Assembly: GCF_035083965.1 (NCBI RefSeq) | Contig: NC_089735.1 | Location: 3,219,501-3,283,500, forward strand | DNA length: 64,000 nt | Reading direction: 5' to 3' | DNA from: Branchiostoma lanceolatum | Taxonomy: Eukaryota > Chordata > Leptocardii > Amphioxiformes > Branchiostomatidae | In this document: positions 44,976 through 57,600 of the stretch, piece after piece | Position numbering within the stretch: the stretch's first letter is position 1 | Layout: the number at the start of each line of letters is the position of its first letter | Notes under the pieces: model-generated | Seen by the model: the letters and a program-made list of their open reading frames with translations, nothing else | Database searches by the model: none | Told to the model about the DNA's origin: nothing | Position numbers and translations under genes: made by a program

Positions 44976-47958
44976 TCAACGTTTGGAGCAGTGGGCCTGG
45001 TCCGGGGAACAGAATTTGTCCAAGTCGTACCCGTGCGCCAGCGCAGCTGTCTTGGCCGCATGGTAGCCACCACTTGAAAGGGTCTGGGAACGAGAGAACA
45101 GCATCATGCCCTCGTACCCAATCCCCATAGAGGTTCCGCAGTAGTAGGTGAGGAGAGTGTACCCGTCGGCATGGTCGGGGGCCAAGGCAACAGCCCGCCA
45201 TTCTTCGTTCACCTCCGATAGCCCCTTCACACCCAGTGTCGAGCCTGTCGCCTTCCAGATAGCAGGGTTTGCGGTTGGTTCCTCTGAAAACTCAACCTTG
45301 ATGTGGCGTGTTTCTCCTTTGGAAAGTGAAAGAAAGAAAGGGAAAGTGATCTTGAACCAATTTAGCTCGCTGAAGAGCCAAGGAGATCTTATCCTATATG
45401 CCATGATGTCCTTGGAATAGCATACTGTAAATGCATTTAAATTCGCGTGATTTTAATTTCGCGGTAGGGAGAAAATGGCGTGTTCGCGGTGGTTTTAAGT
45501 TCGCGTTCGAAACAATAGTAGCGCTACAGAAACAGAGTTGAAAAATATTCGCGGCGATTTTAAGTTCGCGGCAGAGAGCTTACCGTGAAAACCGTGAACA
45601 TAAAACCACCGCGAACGTTTCTGCATTTACCATATGTGGTCATGACAGAGAAGACAGACACTATGTACACTGTTTACAGGTTCGTTGTACCGGGGAAATT
45701 TCCTTAGCTCTTTTTTCCGGCAAATGCAATCAAAGAACAGTGCTAGTCCCATCCTATAAGGTCTGCAACCATTTCTAGCGTGAGCGTCAACAGCCGAGAT
45801 TCGAACTTCCAACCACTTGTTCCAGAGGCACGGACGCTAACCGCTGGACTAGGCACGCTACACTGAAGGGAGATTCATAGAAATGTTTTTTTCCAGCTAA
45901 AACCAATTGGAGACAGGGTCTATAGGGATTTGCATCCGTGCAGTTTATAAAATTATTTTCAGAGCGATCGTAATACTGTAAAATAATGCCTCCGCCCTTG
46001 AGGCGTCGCCAAAAAAGTGAATCGGTCTCACTCGAATATAGTTGGCTTACCAGTAAGCGTCTTGAAATCGAAGGTGTTTGTCATGACATAATCACCCTTT
46101 GGTCGGGTTGGGTCCGGTACGTAGAGGTAAGAGTAACAGCCGTAGCAGTCCTGGGGCGGGTTCCTGCCTCTTACGCCATACCACCGTCCTTTCAGCTGAA
46201 AGTTTGATAGAAAGTTTATAAGAAGTTCTTGCCCGGAGGCTAATTGCAAGACATGTAAAATGAAAAGGACGAACAGATCATGGGGAACAATATAGCATGT
46301 GACTAGTCTAAATACTGACAATAAATTCTTACTTATTGGGGTTTGACTTCTTTTTCCAAGACAGCTGTGGAAGACGAATGATCCCACTTTTTCTGTAATG
46401 TGTGTTAAGAGGAGAGTATACGTAGTTTTCGTCTTGTCTGTAAACGTGGAGAAATAAGGATGGAATGTGGTATCTTCTTTAAACTGCTCCTTTCTTTCGT
46501 GATTGTAGAAGGGGCAATTCTGATAGAATAGCGAAGTAATGATAGATCTATCTTTAAACAATCCGATCTCCTAACAACTGGATTGAATACGGAGATTACT
46601 TCTGGAAGTTTCAACTGACATCCATTATCCCTCTGTTGTAGAGACAGAATGGTCTTTAGCGTCGTGTGGCGTCGTGTGGCGCAACTGTAGAGCACGCGGC
46701 TGTCAAACAATGGGTCCCGGGATCTAATCCCAGGTGTGCCCGGAGACATGTCCGAACTTGCGCCCCGACGTTGTGCCCTTGGGAAAGACTTTTGGCACGA
46801 CTTTCCTCACTTCACTCAGGTGTAAATGAGTACCTAGCTCATCTAGGGTTAGGGACGTCCCTCGGATAGGACGTTAAATGGAGGTCCCGTGTTTGGGGAG
46901 AGCAACACCCCGCGCACGTTAAAGAACCCACTACACCTTTCGAAAAAGAGTAGGGGCATGCCCCGGTGTGCGATGGTCGAAATCTTACAGTCCGGACTGG
47001 GATGACATCTTGAAAAGGTGATAGTTCACCTGTTATGTCAATCCTTCCACAAAATGTGGTAAATCAAAATAAATAAATAAATAAATAAAATATTGTTTAC
47101 CTTTATCAACGTATAAAGTAACAGGTAATGTGAAAATTCTATTTTAAAAGTTACTAAAACCAAGGAGGTTCTATCGCTAAAACGCTGTTACTTGAAGCAA
47201 GGAGGTTTTATATACTCTATATAAAACCTCCTTGCTTGAAGCAATGATTCAAGAAATCAGGGAAGGATTTTCAACTGGAATAACTGAAGTGTATGCCTTA
47301 CCATATCAAAAGTAAAATTCTGTGCCAGTTTCTGTGGCTTGGTACAGTTGAAGGTTGATGGCACATTTGACATGCACTTGTTTTGGACAGTCGTACAGGA
47401 TAATAACTTGAGAAACTGCTCGTCTTCGTACCTGAAGCAAAGTAGCGTAAGTTTGTACACCATATCATGCACACCATAGACAAGTTGTAACATGCTTGTT
47501 GGGTCTTATGTCATTTCTATATCATATGTATTTTCGATGTGGTAAAAAAATCATCAAGAACAACGAAAACAAAGTAACTACATGTACATGATACATGGCT
47601 CACATTTGATTTGTGATGAGCCTAAGCACAGCTTGTGACACGCACACTAAACACACACACATGGAATACACTCACTCACACACAAACATGTACATGCACC
47701 ATCAATACCATACCCATAGGAGAAGAGACATGCCACGGGGCAGGTCATGTTGTCACCGCTACCGCAGCCACCAAGGCAGGTGAGGGCATCACGGCAGGTC
47801 GTGTTGGCGACACAGACGATCGTCTCTTTACTACAGTGTCTTAGAACGCATCCGAAGTCAATCTGCTGGCTAAACACGACTGGCAAAAGTGTTACGGCAA
47901 GCAGAGATAAGGCGAGGGGAAACATATTTTTAGGGCACACCATTTTGAAGTCTTTCAT
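44976..47958 (-). CDS. Violaxanthin de-epoxidase-like secreted lipocalin, four exons
   Basis: Exons are 47958-47714, 47431-47302, 46195-46051 and 45316-44976; phases agree and give 286 residues. A signal peptide (NMFPLALSLLAVTLLPVVFS) precedes a Cys-rich domain with FGCVLRHCSKETIVCVANT, CRDALTCLGGC, MTCPVACLF and LLSCTTVQNKC. These align in order and spacing with the Cys-rich domain of plant VDE as I remember it. The lipocalin part follows: LAQNFTFDMLKGRWYGVRGR (plant: LVQNF...GKWY), a NPPQDCYGCY segment (plant NPTFDAFDCQ; the second Asp is Gly here), EEWRAVALAPDHADGYTLLT, YYCGTSMGIGYEGMMLFSRS and a terminal Cys. The long Glu-rich plant C-terminus is absent. In plants VDE de-epoxidises violaxanthin in the thylakoid lumen; that substrate is not expected in an animal. 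A secreted carotenoid- or lipid-binding redox protein is one guess. Confidence 0.85.
45423..45634. mobile_element. MITE, TACTGTAAATGCA family, copy 4
   Basis: TACTGTAAATGCATTTAAA at the left and TTTCTGCATTTACCATA at the right; inner gttcgcg and cgcgaac arms. It lies in the last intron of the VDE-like gene and abuts a SINE. Confidence 0.8.
45634..45865 (-). mobile_element. tRNA-like SINE, antisense
   Basis: Reads tail to head on the plus strand: gacagagaagacagacacta, accggggaaatttcc, then an antisense B box (cgagattcgaacttccaacc) and A box-like region. Same family as 51345-51660. A stray piece of similar tail (gatcttgaaccaatttagct) lies at 45350, on the other side of the MITE. Confidence 0.65.
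46655..46960 (+). mobile_element. tRNA-derived SINE, full-looking
   Basis: The head has gtgtggcgcaactgtagagc, a B box-like cgggatctaatcccag, then the body ttgtgcccttgggaaagact, ctcggataggacgttaaatg and aaagaacccactaca. A fragment of the same body lies at 23268-23400. It lies in intron 2 of the VDE-like gene. Confidence 0.7.
47159..47234. repeat. Hairpin, CCAAGGAGGTT family
   Basis: ccaaggaggttctatcg, then gcaaggaggttttatatact and its mirror ctatataaaacctccttgct. Small foldback element. Confidence 0.6.
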
Positions 47959-49883
47959 TCAACAACGTCCAAACTCCAATGTCTAAAAGTGGAACGGTCT
48001 ATCCTTCATTGGGAAAATATTGAGCGTCTTGGAGGGGTAGGTTTGTGAGTCAGAGAGAACAAGTGGATAGGCTGGGGTCTGGATGTGGTTTACCAGTATT
48101 CAAGATTTGAGATGACAAAAGGGTACTATGGGGTATATGAAAACACACACAAAGATGAACTTGAGTTGAAGAACATTTCTGTCCATGACTCTTACACCTA
48201 CATCTTGAGTGGTGCGGTCCAGTGTCAAGGTCTTCTTCGATTATATAATTTGTTTGGTCTGTCTGATAGAAATACAATCGGAGTGCCCAAAGTACAAGGT
48301 CCATTTCAATTGTTGCTTACAGCCAGGTTCTGAATGCCAAGTACAAAATGAAATTCGTCATTAGTTTTAAACTTCTAAACAGTCATTGTTCCGAACTACT
48401 ACTGAAGGAGTAAAAACACAAGACCAACATTTGAGGTACAATTCAAGTTTTGTTCCCAGAGTAGAGTAACATAGCGACACCATTGTATTCTATACTTTCA
48501 ACAAGAAAGAAAACAAAAACATTTTTTTGTGTCACACAGAATAATGCTATAAATCTATTGTCAAAACATACACATAATATCTATTCTGCCGACTACATCA
48601 CTTAAAAACTGGGATGTCCCTAGTTCCTGATGGACATATATCTAAAAAAGGGTGTATTCAAGACGGTGAAACTGGCATTTTTACCCTTCAAGATAGTGAG
48701 TAGCTCTCAATATAATAGTTTTGGCACATGCCATATCTGGATCACAACATGGTGTCTTTGTGTGTGTTGACAGCCACTCAAGGAGTATGGCAAGTCTACA
48801 TGGATTTTTATTTTTCAGTTCTGTTGTAGCCGGGCTTTCCTAGCCCTCCTCTTGGCGTCAGCGGTTCTCTCAGCTTCAAAAGTTGAGACGCAGTTATGGC
48901 TCAGGTGTCGCCAGGTACTGCAATCGTCGCAAAGTGCTTTAATGTTTGTGGGGTCAATGTGACCCTTCTTTAAGTAATGTTTAAGAGTATCTTTGTACCG
49001 CTTTCTCTGTCCACACCTAGGCTGTGTCCCTTGATCCAGGGTGTGTTTGGGGAGCCGATTGTCTGGCACTCGGACACAGTGACCAGTCCATCGTAGTTGG
49101 CTGCGCATAATGAGTGTCTCTATACTACAGGAACCAGCTTCAGCTAGCACACTAGTGTAGTCTCTACCAGACTAACTACGCCGGCTATAGTGAGAATATT
49201 TAACAGGGAAGTTTGGCCACCGGAGGGTTTCATTTCATTTGAGGGAGAAATATTAACCTTCCCCTGGACTGACTCTCCTGACCAATTATTCCTTTTTTGA
49301 CAAATTTTATGATTCCTCTTTGTTGGGTAAATTTCATTCACCTAATCATCATCTCTGGAAACAAGACTAAGATTTGACCACACATCATAAATATAGCTTA
49401 CACCACTACTACTACTGTTACAAATGTTTAGGACAACATTCAAAATAGACCATTATAATCCATATGTAATAGCTGGCCCTTTATAGGGCTTCTGGCTAAA
49501 ACAGACACTTTCCCATGAATATCATTTGAGAGGTCAAAACATCTACATTTTCCAAACATTGATTTGATATATTCTTAGGGATTCTACCACAGTATAACCG
49601 AGACCGTACGCTATGGTTAACACGTTTTCGTGTTTATTTCCTTCATAACCTATTTCAAAGACAATATGGCATGTACAAATCCATGTAAAATCATGGATTC
49701 TCCTGTCTGTTCGACAGATGAGTAGGCTTACAGGTCATTTGTCGAGGTGGGTCCTCATGTGAGAGTAGAGACCAATTTCGACGCTTGAACGGCCACAGAT
49801 GCTGCACGGGAAGGAACAGACTAGACAGGGATGGAGCGCTTTTTCCTCCTCTTTGTAAAATGGTCCATCGTTTTTTGTCTTGA
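47959..49883. other. Intergenic stretch with a LINE fragment
   Basis: Besides the LINE end at 48815-49150 and a ctctaccagacta-family repeat at about 49163-49345, no gene or RNA was recognised. The last ~250 bp probably include the IPMK 3' UTR. Confidence 0.5.
48815..49150 (-). mobile_element. Non-LTR retrotransposon, extreme C-terminus of ORF2
   Basis: An uninterrupted 111-codon frame carries MRSQLRWTGHCVRVPDNRLP, RKRYKDTLKHYLKKGHIDP and TWRHLSHNCVSTFEAERTAD. That string of motifs (QLRWxGHxxRM, RYKDxLK, WRxxxxxGVxxFE) ends many animal LINE polyproteins. The catalytic domains are missing, so this is a 5'-truncated copy. The clade (RTE/CR1-like) was not determined. Confidence 0.75.
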
Positions 49884-52800
49884 TCACGTACCTATCTTTC
49901 CTAGATAGCTTATCAAGTTCTTTATCCCATACAGGTAGTTTTCGTCAATGTGGTCAGAAGGAAATACGTGGGCAAAGTCGATCATTCGCACATCTATCTT
50001 AGCCTCAGCCATAGAGTCTGTCTTGCTATCCCTGATTGGACAGGATAACCCATCCTCTACTGGTGGTAACCAATCAGAATCCATTTCTCTCGGTGAACCT
50101 GAGTGGCCTGTGACAGCCTGTTCTGTTAACCCTGATTTGCCCTTTGCCCCTTGACCTGACACGTGTGTATGAGGTCCGTTCACCCTTTTTGTCTTGGCTA
50201 CCTCCTGTGCTGACCCAAAGGCATTCTGGGAATGGCATTCTTGCCGCAAGCTCAGGTCAGAATTGCTTACTCTGGAAACGTCTGCACCGTTTACGTCTCT
50301 CTCGGAATGTAATACTGCGGAATTAGACAATCGGTGCATTTGATTGTAAGATACGTCGTCGCTTGCTATGGTCACTGAGTGCAACGAATGGTGTGTCGCT
50401 GTCAGGCTGTGTTCTGTAGAGTACTCTGTACTGTTCTCCGCGGAGTTGGGTGAAGATTTCTCCGCGGAGTTCTCCGGCTTCCCCTCGTAAACGATGAGGA
50501 GGGAACTCGAGAAGAGGCAGATCTGAGACTGCGTTTTGATGAACCGTTTGATTCTCTCCAGTCGACACAGGATGGCCTGTAGCACTTGGACTTGCAGCGG
50601 GCAGGTACCGTCCATAGTCAGGTATTTAGTCAGACCTGTTGGACGAGAGAAATGGTACGATTGTGCTTAGAAACAAATACTATTGTAAAAGGGGAAATGA
50701 TTGCGGTGGTTTTATGTTCCTGGCTTAGAGGTGACTTCTTTACATCGAACTTAGAAAAGAAGAGGAAAGTGATCTCGATCCAGTTTTACCTCACTGAAGA
50801 GCTATTCTTTCACTGATTGTGACAGAGAAGACAGACCCTATGCACAGTATTTACAGGTTCCTTGCACCCAGGAAATTCCTCTTGCTCTTTTTGACAACAC
50901 AATGAACAGTGGACCATGGCTTAACGTCCCGTTCAAAAAACTACAAAAACTACAAATATGCAAAATTTGAAAAATCTACATTCAGATTCACATTTGCAAC
51001 AAATTTACAACTGTGCGAGATGACATTGACAGTTTGTGTATAAAATCCCCCTATGACAAAATCAGTTTGTCCTTCAAATTGGTCTATTGATGACTTGATA
51101 AAACAAGGTTCTCACCCATGCCGACGTGGTGTTCATCAAGACTCCGCCCATACTTTTTGTCGTAGTACACCACTTCACCTGTTTTCCTCTTATAGATCTG
51201 TAAGAGAGAAAAAAACTAGAACTGAAAATCAAAGTAATGGTTTGGTCTTTCCTTGAACACGCCATTTTCTCTGTACGGCGAAATCAAATCACCACAAACT
51301 TAAGCATGCATTTACATGAAATTTCTTGCACAGTTGAGACAGGAAAGGAACGGAAAGTGATCTCGAACCAGTTTAGCTCAAATGAACTCAATGAACAGAT
51401 GAGCTAATCTTCCACTGGTCGTGACAGAGAAGACAGACGCTATATACATTATTTACAAGTTCATTGTACTGGGGAAATTCCCCTAGCTCTTTTCGACAAG
51501 CACAATGAACAGTGGACCACGGCTTAACGTCCCGTCCTAGGGACTGCGATCCTTTCCGGTAGCGTGCATGTCAGGTGAGCGACACAGCCGGGATCGAACC
51601 CGGGGCTTCTAGTTCCAGAGGCAGGACCGCTAACCAACGGACTATACACACGCTACTGGACCTACCCTCATTCCCATCAGTTGAAACCCCACGATGTCGA
51701 TAGGTGGATACTTCCTCTTCTCTCGCTCGATCTTGTCTGGTGTGGCCTCGAGATCATAACAGCGTCTTCCAACCTGAGTATCGACACAAGCAAGCTATTA
51801 GCTAAGGAAGGCCTGCACTAAAAAAGAAATTAGACGCCCTCTTTAATAGCTGGACGCCTTGAGGACGGCCTCTTTTCCTGGTACTTCGGCGATGTTGATT
51901 TGATTACATGTATATGGATGACATCCGTGCACGCATCAATTTTTGTCCATTACTTTAAATAGAAAAAAAGTTTTCTAACATACTGGAGGCCGTGCAAGGT
52001 AACTACAAAATGAGCAAATATATTTCATAAATTGCAAAAATGTATTACGGAAAACGGATACTAATGTCTACAATGCCAAAATCAAAGAGGAACAAACATT
52101 TTCAGCCCATAAAGTATGCTGAAAGTATGACTATGAGGGCATAGCAGCACTGTTTTGAAAAATCCCTGCATTTCAACATATAATTGAAGGATGAAATAAC
52201 ATTCACCTTGACATCCAGTATGCAAGGCTGGTGGAACTTTCGGGTGATGTCTTCAAGCTTGATAAAAACCTCTGGGGAAGGTCAAGGTTCACTATATGTT
52301 CCATGAATGGTTAACAACATCGCAACATTTTAAAACATGCCTTGGAAGTGCAGTTCTTTCTCTCTTTCAAAATGGACTAGCTTATAAAAATATTGAAAAG
52401 GTTTTCATATGTATGAAATATAATACATACGTATCAAAGCGAAGCAATTGTGGCATCCAATGGCCGAATGGCTAGGCTAGCAAACACAAAATAGGAAGGA
52501 CATGGGTTTCATTCCTGGCAGTCCTAGCTAGTCTGTGGCAGAGGACATTCCTCACTCCATCCAGGTGTAAAAATGGGTACCTGGCTTTGGTTGGGGAGGT
52601 AAAAGGCGGTGGAAGGAGAGGGCTGGGCTCTGCCTTCCAATACTGTGTCCTAGACACAAACAGTTGAACTTCAGAAGAAGTTCGCTCACTGTTGGAGGAC
52701 AGGGCTGAGTGGAGAAGAAGAACCCATTGTCCCCCGCACGTTGGCATCGCTAGATGTCCCAGTTCAAGGTTCAAGACACAAGGTTCAAGACCCATTGTCC

Positions 52801-54310
52801 CTTCGGCCTCAAAAGGCTATGGGACTACCTTTCCCTTTTTTTAAAATACCAAAGCAAATAAAGGATACGAGACGGGTCATCCTCAGGAACAAACTTTCCC
52901 AGGTACTTCGGCATGAACTGTCTTAAGGTAAGGAGGTCCCGATTCTTCGTGTCCTCGTCAAAAATCGTCTGGTAGAACCCGAGTTCCTTCTGCCCGCGTG
53001 GTGGCGGCTGGAGGGGTTTCAGTAGGGTCCCGTCTTCATGTTGTAACATGCCTGGAGATACACAAAAGTAGAGGTATTAAAAGCTGGTGACATCAGACTA
53101 ATGACGAACAAAAAAAATTCGCCAAAAATCGATATTTCAAAATATGCTCGTAGGCACGCGTCATTCAAGTATTACTATCATGTACATTCCTGCAAAGTTA
53201 TATTGATAAACATCGAAGCACAAGCCAAGGAGAGCGTCTTTTCTAAATAAGGGGCGTGGCCTTATAAATCTTGATGACCTAATCATGACATCATACTAAT
53301 TTGCATGAATTATCACCTTGCTATAAGGTACTACCTGAATAAAATTAAGGTTGAGGAAGGTTTATAAAGCTTAAGAAAGGGTTTTTTTCAAAAACATCCC
53401 AAAATTCCTCAGCCACCCTTCAACAATACCTTAAGAAGAGATTGGACTGTCATATGAAACAGCACCAAGTGATGTACGACTACAGAGCTTTGGACCATCC
53501 CCAGAAACCAGAGATGACAGTGAGCTGATTTGAAGAGCGGCCTTAACTGGGAACCTGGCTGAAGCAACTCTACTCTACTTTACTCTATATAATGATTTAG
53601 CTAGTACATGTAGTGCCATGCGGCTTCACTACGACTCGCGTATTCAGCCAAGCACACTGGGTCACCGCTACTCTTCTCAATAAATGTGTTGGGTTGTTTT
53701 AAGTGCAGAGGTTTGACGCTATATATATAAGCTCCCTCATACACAGGTCCACCGACTTAAAGTTTAAATCCCCATCCGAAAGGACGATGCAACTCTTTTA
53801 TCCAGTTGTGCTCAGACCCGGGTGCGCTTTGCGACACTTCCAAACCAGCAGCACTGAGGATAGGCATGAATATGTTGCGACAAAAAAACATTGTGTATAT
53901 TTGGATTCGCACAAACACACACACACGTACACACATAAAGACATAGAAGCCGAAAACAAGTGCATCCTTGTGAAGAACATCCTACCTGACACTGACAGTA
54001 CCTCTACTCTACTCGTATTATAACGTAAACTACTGTACGGTACTCAGTGTACGTGGTTACTTGTTTGTCGTTCGTAAATCGACTTATCTAGGAACAAGAC
54101 TTCCTTGCCAGTTTTGTTGGTTAAAGCCTGACCTTTCTTGGTTTTCCCCTGCCCATACCGGTGCCCGGCGACTTGGTGCGCGAGCGGGCGGCAGCGGCGC
54201 GGAAGGGGAGGGGTGCACACCCCTTCTCGCGCTCCGCTTTTCTCCGGAGTTCTCTTCGTCTTCCCGATGTCAAGTCGATTTTTACAGGGACTCTCACTGC
54301 TTTCAGCCAT
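49884..54310 (-). CDS. IPMK: Inositol polyphosphate multikinase, complete, six exons
   Basis: Exons are 54310-54133, 53051-52869, 52271-52207, 51773-51666, 51197-51116 and 50635-49884, giving 455 residues in phase. The enzyme phosphorylates IP3/IP4 toward IP5 and also has PI3-kinase activity in animals; it is largely nuclear. Landmarks: PLAHQVAGHRYGQGKTKKG, MLQHEDGTLLKPLQPPPRG with the nucleotide-contacting Lys, the family signature PCILDVKVGRR (PxxxDxKxG), KYGRSLDEHH, FSSSLLIVYEG and the metal-binding C-terminal VRMIDFAHVFPSDHIDENYL. VFPS after IDFAH identifies IPMK rather than IP6K or IP3K. Between SSLL and IDFAH is a low-complexity insert of about 150 residues rich in Ser, Asn and Glu, longer than in human IPMK (416 residues). 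It is transcribed divergently from the helicase gene. Confidence 0.95.
50750..50935 (-). mobile_element. SINE tail fragment, antisense
   Basis: Contains agtgatctcgatccagtttt, gtgacagagaagacagaccc and aggaaattcctcttgctctt; same family as 51345-51660 but lacking the tRNA-like head. Confidence 0.65.
51345..51660 (-). mobile_element. tRNA-like SINE, antisense, full length
   Basis: On the minus strand, a tRNA-like head with A and B boxes (B box in gggttcgatcccgg) is followed by the family body ending in the gatctcgaaccag-type segment. It lies in an IPMK intron and is the best reference copy of this family in the window. Confidence 0.75.
52455..52850 (+). mobile_element. tRNA-derived SINE, plus strand
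   Basis: Body motifs aggtgtaaaaatgggtacct, ggtggaaggagagggctggg and cggcctcaaaaggctatggg match the copies at 35037 and 62235. It ends just short of IPMK exon 2, on the opposite strand. Confidence 0.75.
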
Positions 54311-54601
54311 ACCACGATACACGTCTCATTCCCGATCGTCTGGAACAGGACCAAAACAACAGTAATTTGCAAAACTATAAAAAAAGTTTAATTTTGTGAC
54401 TCCTGCCGGCCTTCCACACTTTCACTTAGTGCGCATGCCCAAGCATGAGAAATTGACCTTCGACCTTCAAAGTTTCAACTCTCCCGGCATGCATTGCGTC
54501 TTGGGGTCAATAGTGAGCCGGACGTTTCATCACCACGTGGAAGCCTCGGACGAAATTTCTCCGATTTTCTTCTGGGTTTTACTTGAATATAGTTGGTGAA
54601 A
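54311..54601. promoter_or_regulatory. Bidirectional promoter, IPMK and helicase
   Basis: 291 bp separate the two divergent start codons. CTCCCGGCATGCATTGCG (54481-54498) resembles the ZNF143/Staf site (TTCCCAGMATGCAYTGCG), and TGCGCATGC (54430-54438) resembles half of an NRF1 site. Both are typical of TATA-less divergent housekeeping promoters; no TATA box is seen. Factor binding is inferred from motif likeness only. Confidence 0.6.
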
Positions 54602-57600
54602 ATGCCGGCACAAGTGGTTAAAAAGACGACCAAGAAGACGGTACACATGGAGGTATCTGAAGAATCGGTTTGTGAGGAGAAAGTCGGCGGAACGGTTAGT
54701 GTATTTTGGCGAAAAATGATGTTGGGTAGTTGGAACAAGTTTGGCTTTGCACCCGGATAGATATGTGAAGAATAGCCGTAAAAACGTTTCAAATAGGACC
54801 TTGAAATTAAGTGACAGATGGCATTTTTTTGTTCTTCTGTGTTCTAGCATTTCCGGCAAGTTGTTGAAATTACTTGTTATACAAGTGCGTCTACAAATTC
54901 TTATTCTGTTACACGTGGTTTCCTGGTGTCCATCTCTCCGTGTGCTCAAGTTTTACATTTTAAAGTGCAAATAATTATATAATTTTAAAGTCCAGGACGC
55001 ACGTCTGTAGCCATGCCAGTTTAAGAAAGCACAAAACTATTTTCCAAATGTATTTAGTTTTCTCTGAAGGTGCAGGGTCTAGACAGCTGAATGCAGGCTC
55101 ATGAAAAAAATTATAAAAGCTTAATAGTGAATAACAGTATTTGACAATAAATTAATGGGGCTTTGATTCAATACGTGACAATCCTATGATGACATTGAGC
55201 TCCCTCTTCTGAAGAAAAGTTGAGGAAACGCTCTAAACCGAACCCATTACACTATCTGAGGATTGTCATTGTGCTGCAAATATGAACTCCGTGATTATGA
55301 AGCACATAAATGTACCTATAAATTATTTGTATAGCCGGAATAACTTAGCCTCTACCAGGCTTCGCGGATGGCTGGAAATATAGTAGAAATTGGCCAAATA
55401 GAGTGAATAGTATGCCAAGGAAGTCGGCTACAGACAGAGGGTCTAATAGACCATCAGCAAACTGTACCCCTATAGCAGACTAACTCCTCTTGCATGTTTT
55501 TCTGTCTATTTGGCCAATTTCTACTCTTTTCAGCCGCCTCTGGAGCCTGGTAGAGGCCAGGTATAACTGTCCTTTGGGGTAACCAGTGTCATAGGTGTAA
55601 CACACCAGCTTCGTAAGCATGCGGAGTGGCAGCAGCTGGTTATAGTACACTGAACTAATTGTCACACCCAACCTTCGCACATCTAGCTGTACGTGGCTAT
55701 CTAGTGAGGGTACTCCCTCTTAACTCCTTAGTGGGCAGGGCTGAGAAAGCCAATGTGATTGACATGTGTCTACTTTTCACTTCTTCACAGCCAGAGAAAA
55801 CCAAGAAGGACAAGAAAAGTAAGAAGAGGAAGTTGGAGACAGAGACTGCCAAACCCGTGAAAGCTGTAGAAGAAGAACCGGAGAAGAAGAAGAAAAAGAA
55901 GACCAAAGCAGAGGATGACACACCCAAGAAACAAAAGAAGAACAAGGAAAAGAAGATAAAAGTGGAAAATGGCCATGTGGAGAACGGTGCTTCTGGATCA
56001 GATATAGAGGTTAGTGTTGAATTACACATGCCTCTTAAGGTTTATAATTAAGTACACCACGAAGGGGAGCACACTAGATCAGGGTTCTGGCCAGCACCCA
56101 TCATTCCGTCAACCTTGACGGACAAAAATCCATGAGTAAAGATTTAAAAATGTACAAATTTGAATGAATTGATAGAAGTTTGTACACTACAAGGTCTAAA
56201 ATAAAAGACTCTTTGTAGGATCTTTCTATTAGGATCTTTCCGTAAATGGGAATTGGGATGAAGGAAAAAATTTCAAGCTAGCTAGTAGAACCCTGCACTT
56301 GATACTGTAATTCTTAAAATCTTTGCGTTGGTTTTATGTTCACAGTTTTTGCTGTGACCTCACCACTGTGATTTTAAAACCACTGGTGTTTCCATTACTG
56401 TATAGTATGTGACTATAGCACTATCGCGAGTATAGCACTATCACAAACTTAAAACCCCTGTGAACAATCCATTTTCTCCTTGCTGCAAAATAAGATCACT
56501 GCGGACTTTAAGCTAAAGGCATCCACGCTAGAACATTAGTTTATGTTGTACATTGTTCTTTGATTTTGACGGAGTGAGAACCAATGTTTAACTACATACA
56601 TCATGTTGAGCTCTAGCGGTAACTGTCTCACCCATTTTCTCACAAGGATGCGAATGAAAACGGGGCAACTGAAAATGGGACCATCACTAGAGAGGAGGGA
56701 GACTTTGAGAATTTCCGCATCTCAGCACAGACAGTTACAAAACTGAAAGGTATGTACAATGATGATCTGTTTGCTATATCAAGATTCAGGTTATATACAA
56801 ATTATAAAAGGTTTGGAAGAGGTAGCAGGGTTTTTTTCGAATGAGGGGCACTATGCCCCCATGCCATAAGCAGGCCCCCTATACTGGGAAGCAGATCCTC
56901 TTACAAGTATGAAATTCTGATTGACCAGGGATGCTACTGGGTCACATGTGACCACAGTCTTCAACTGTTAGAATGACTCCTCTAACAGTTATTTTGCCCC
57001 TCAGGAAGCCTTAGAAATGCCCTTTGACTTAAAATCCTCTAAAAGTGCATACCGTGGAACAGTGGAACCCCCACCACCACTCCCGTTTGGTTGCTCTGCT
57101 TCCATGCAATGCCTTTATACGATATTCATTCATTTCTCTCTGCTGCCTAACTTTGTGACCAATAGAGAATGGGGTGCCAAACGGCTACGTCAGTGTGCTA
57201 AAAGTTAAACCTCAATCATTAGTCAGTGGTGGTGTTGCTAAATTGTTGCAGGATAAATATTTTGACAAACCTGTTTTAATCATTTTTCCAGCCCGTAGCG
57301 TGGTGAAACTGTTCCCAGTTCAGTACAACACCTTTGACCTTGTGTACGACGGCTGGGATGTCATCACTCAGGCCAGAACGGGAACTGGAAAGACGGTAGG
57401 CAAATCACTTCTTTTCTAAACAAGTGAATTTTTTTTTTATGAGAGCGGAGTGTTGTCTGGATATATGTGTGTGCATGTGCATTTGTACCTACGTGTATGT
57501 GGGTGTGTTTGTGTTTCCGCTCTGCAATTTCTATGTGGTCTGTCAGACGGTGTGAACTCTCTGATTGCTTTGTTACATCAATGAAAAATGGAGGTATTGT

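Noticed and set aside
46028-46561. 177-codon minus-strand frame taken as one protein
   Set aside because: Only its last part (46051-46195) is a real exon of the VDE-like gene; the rest is intron and retroposon tail.
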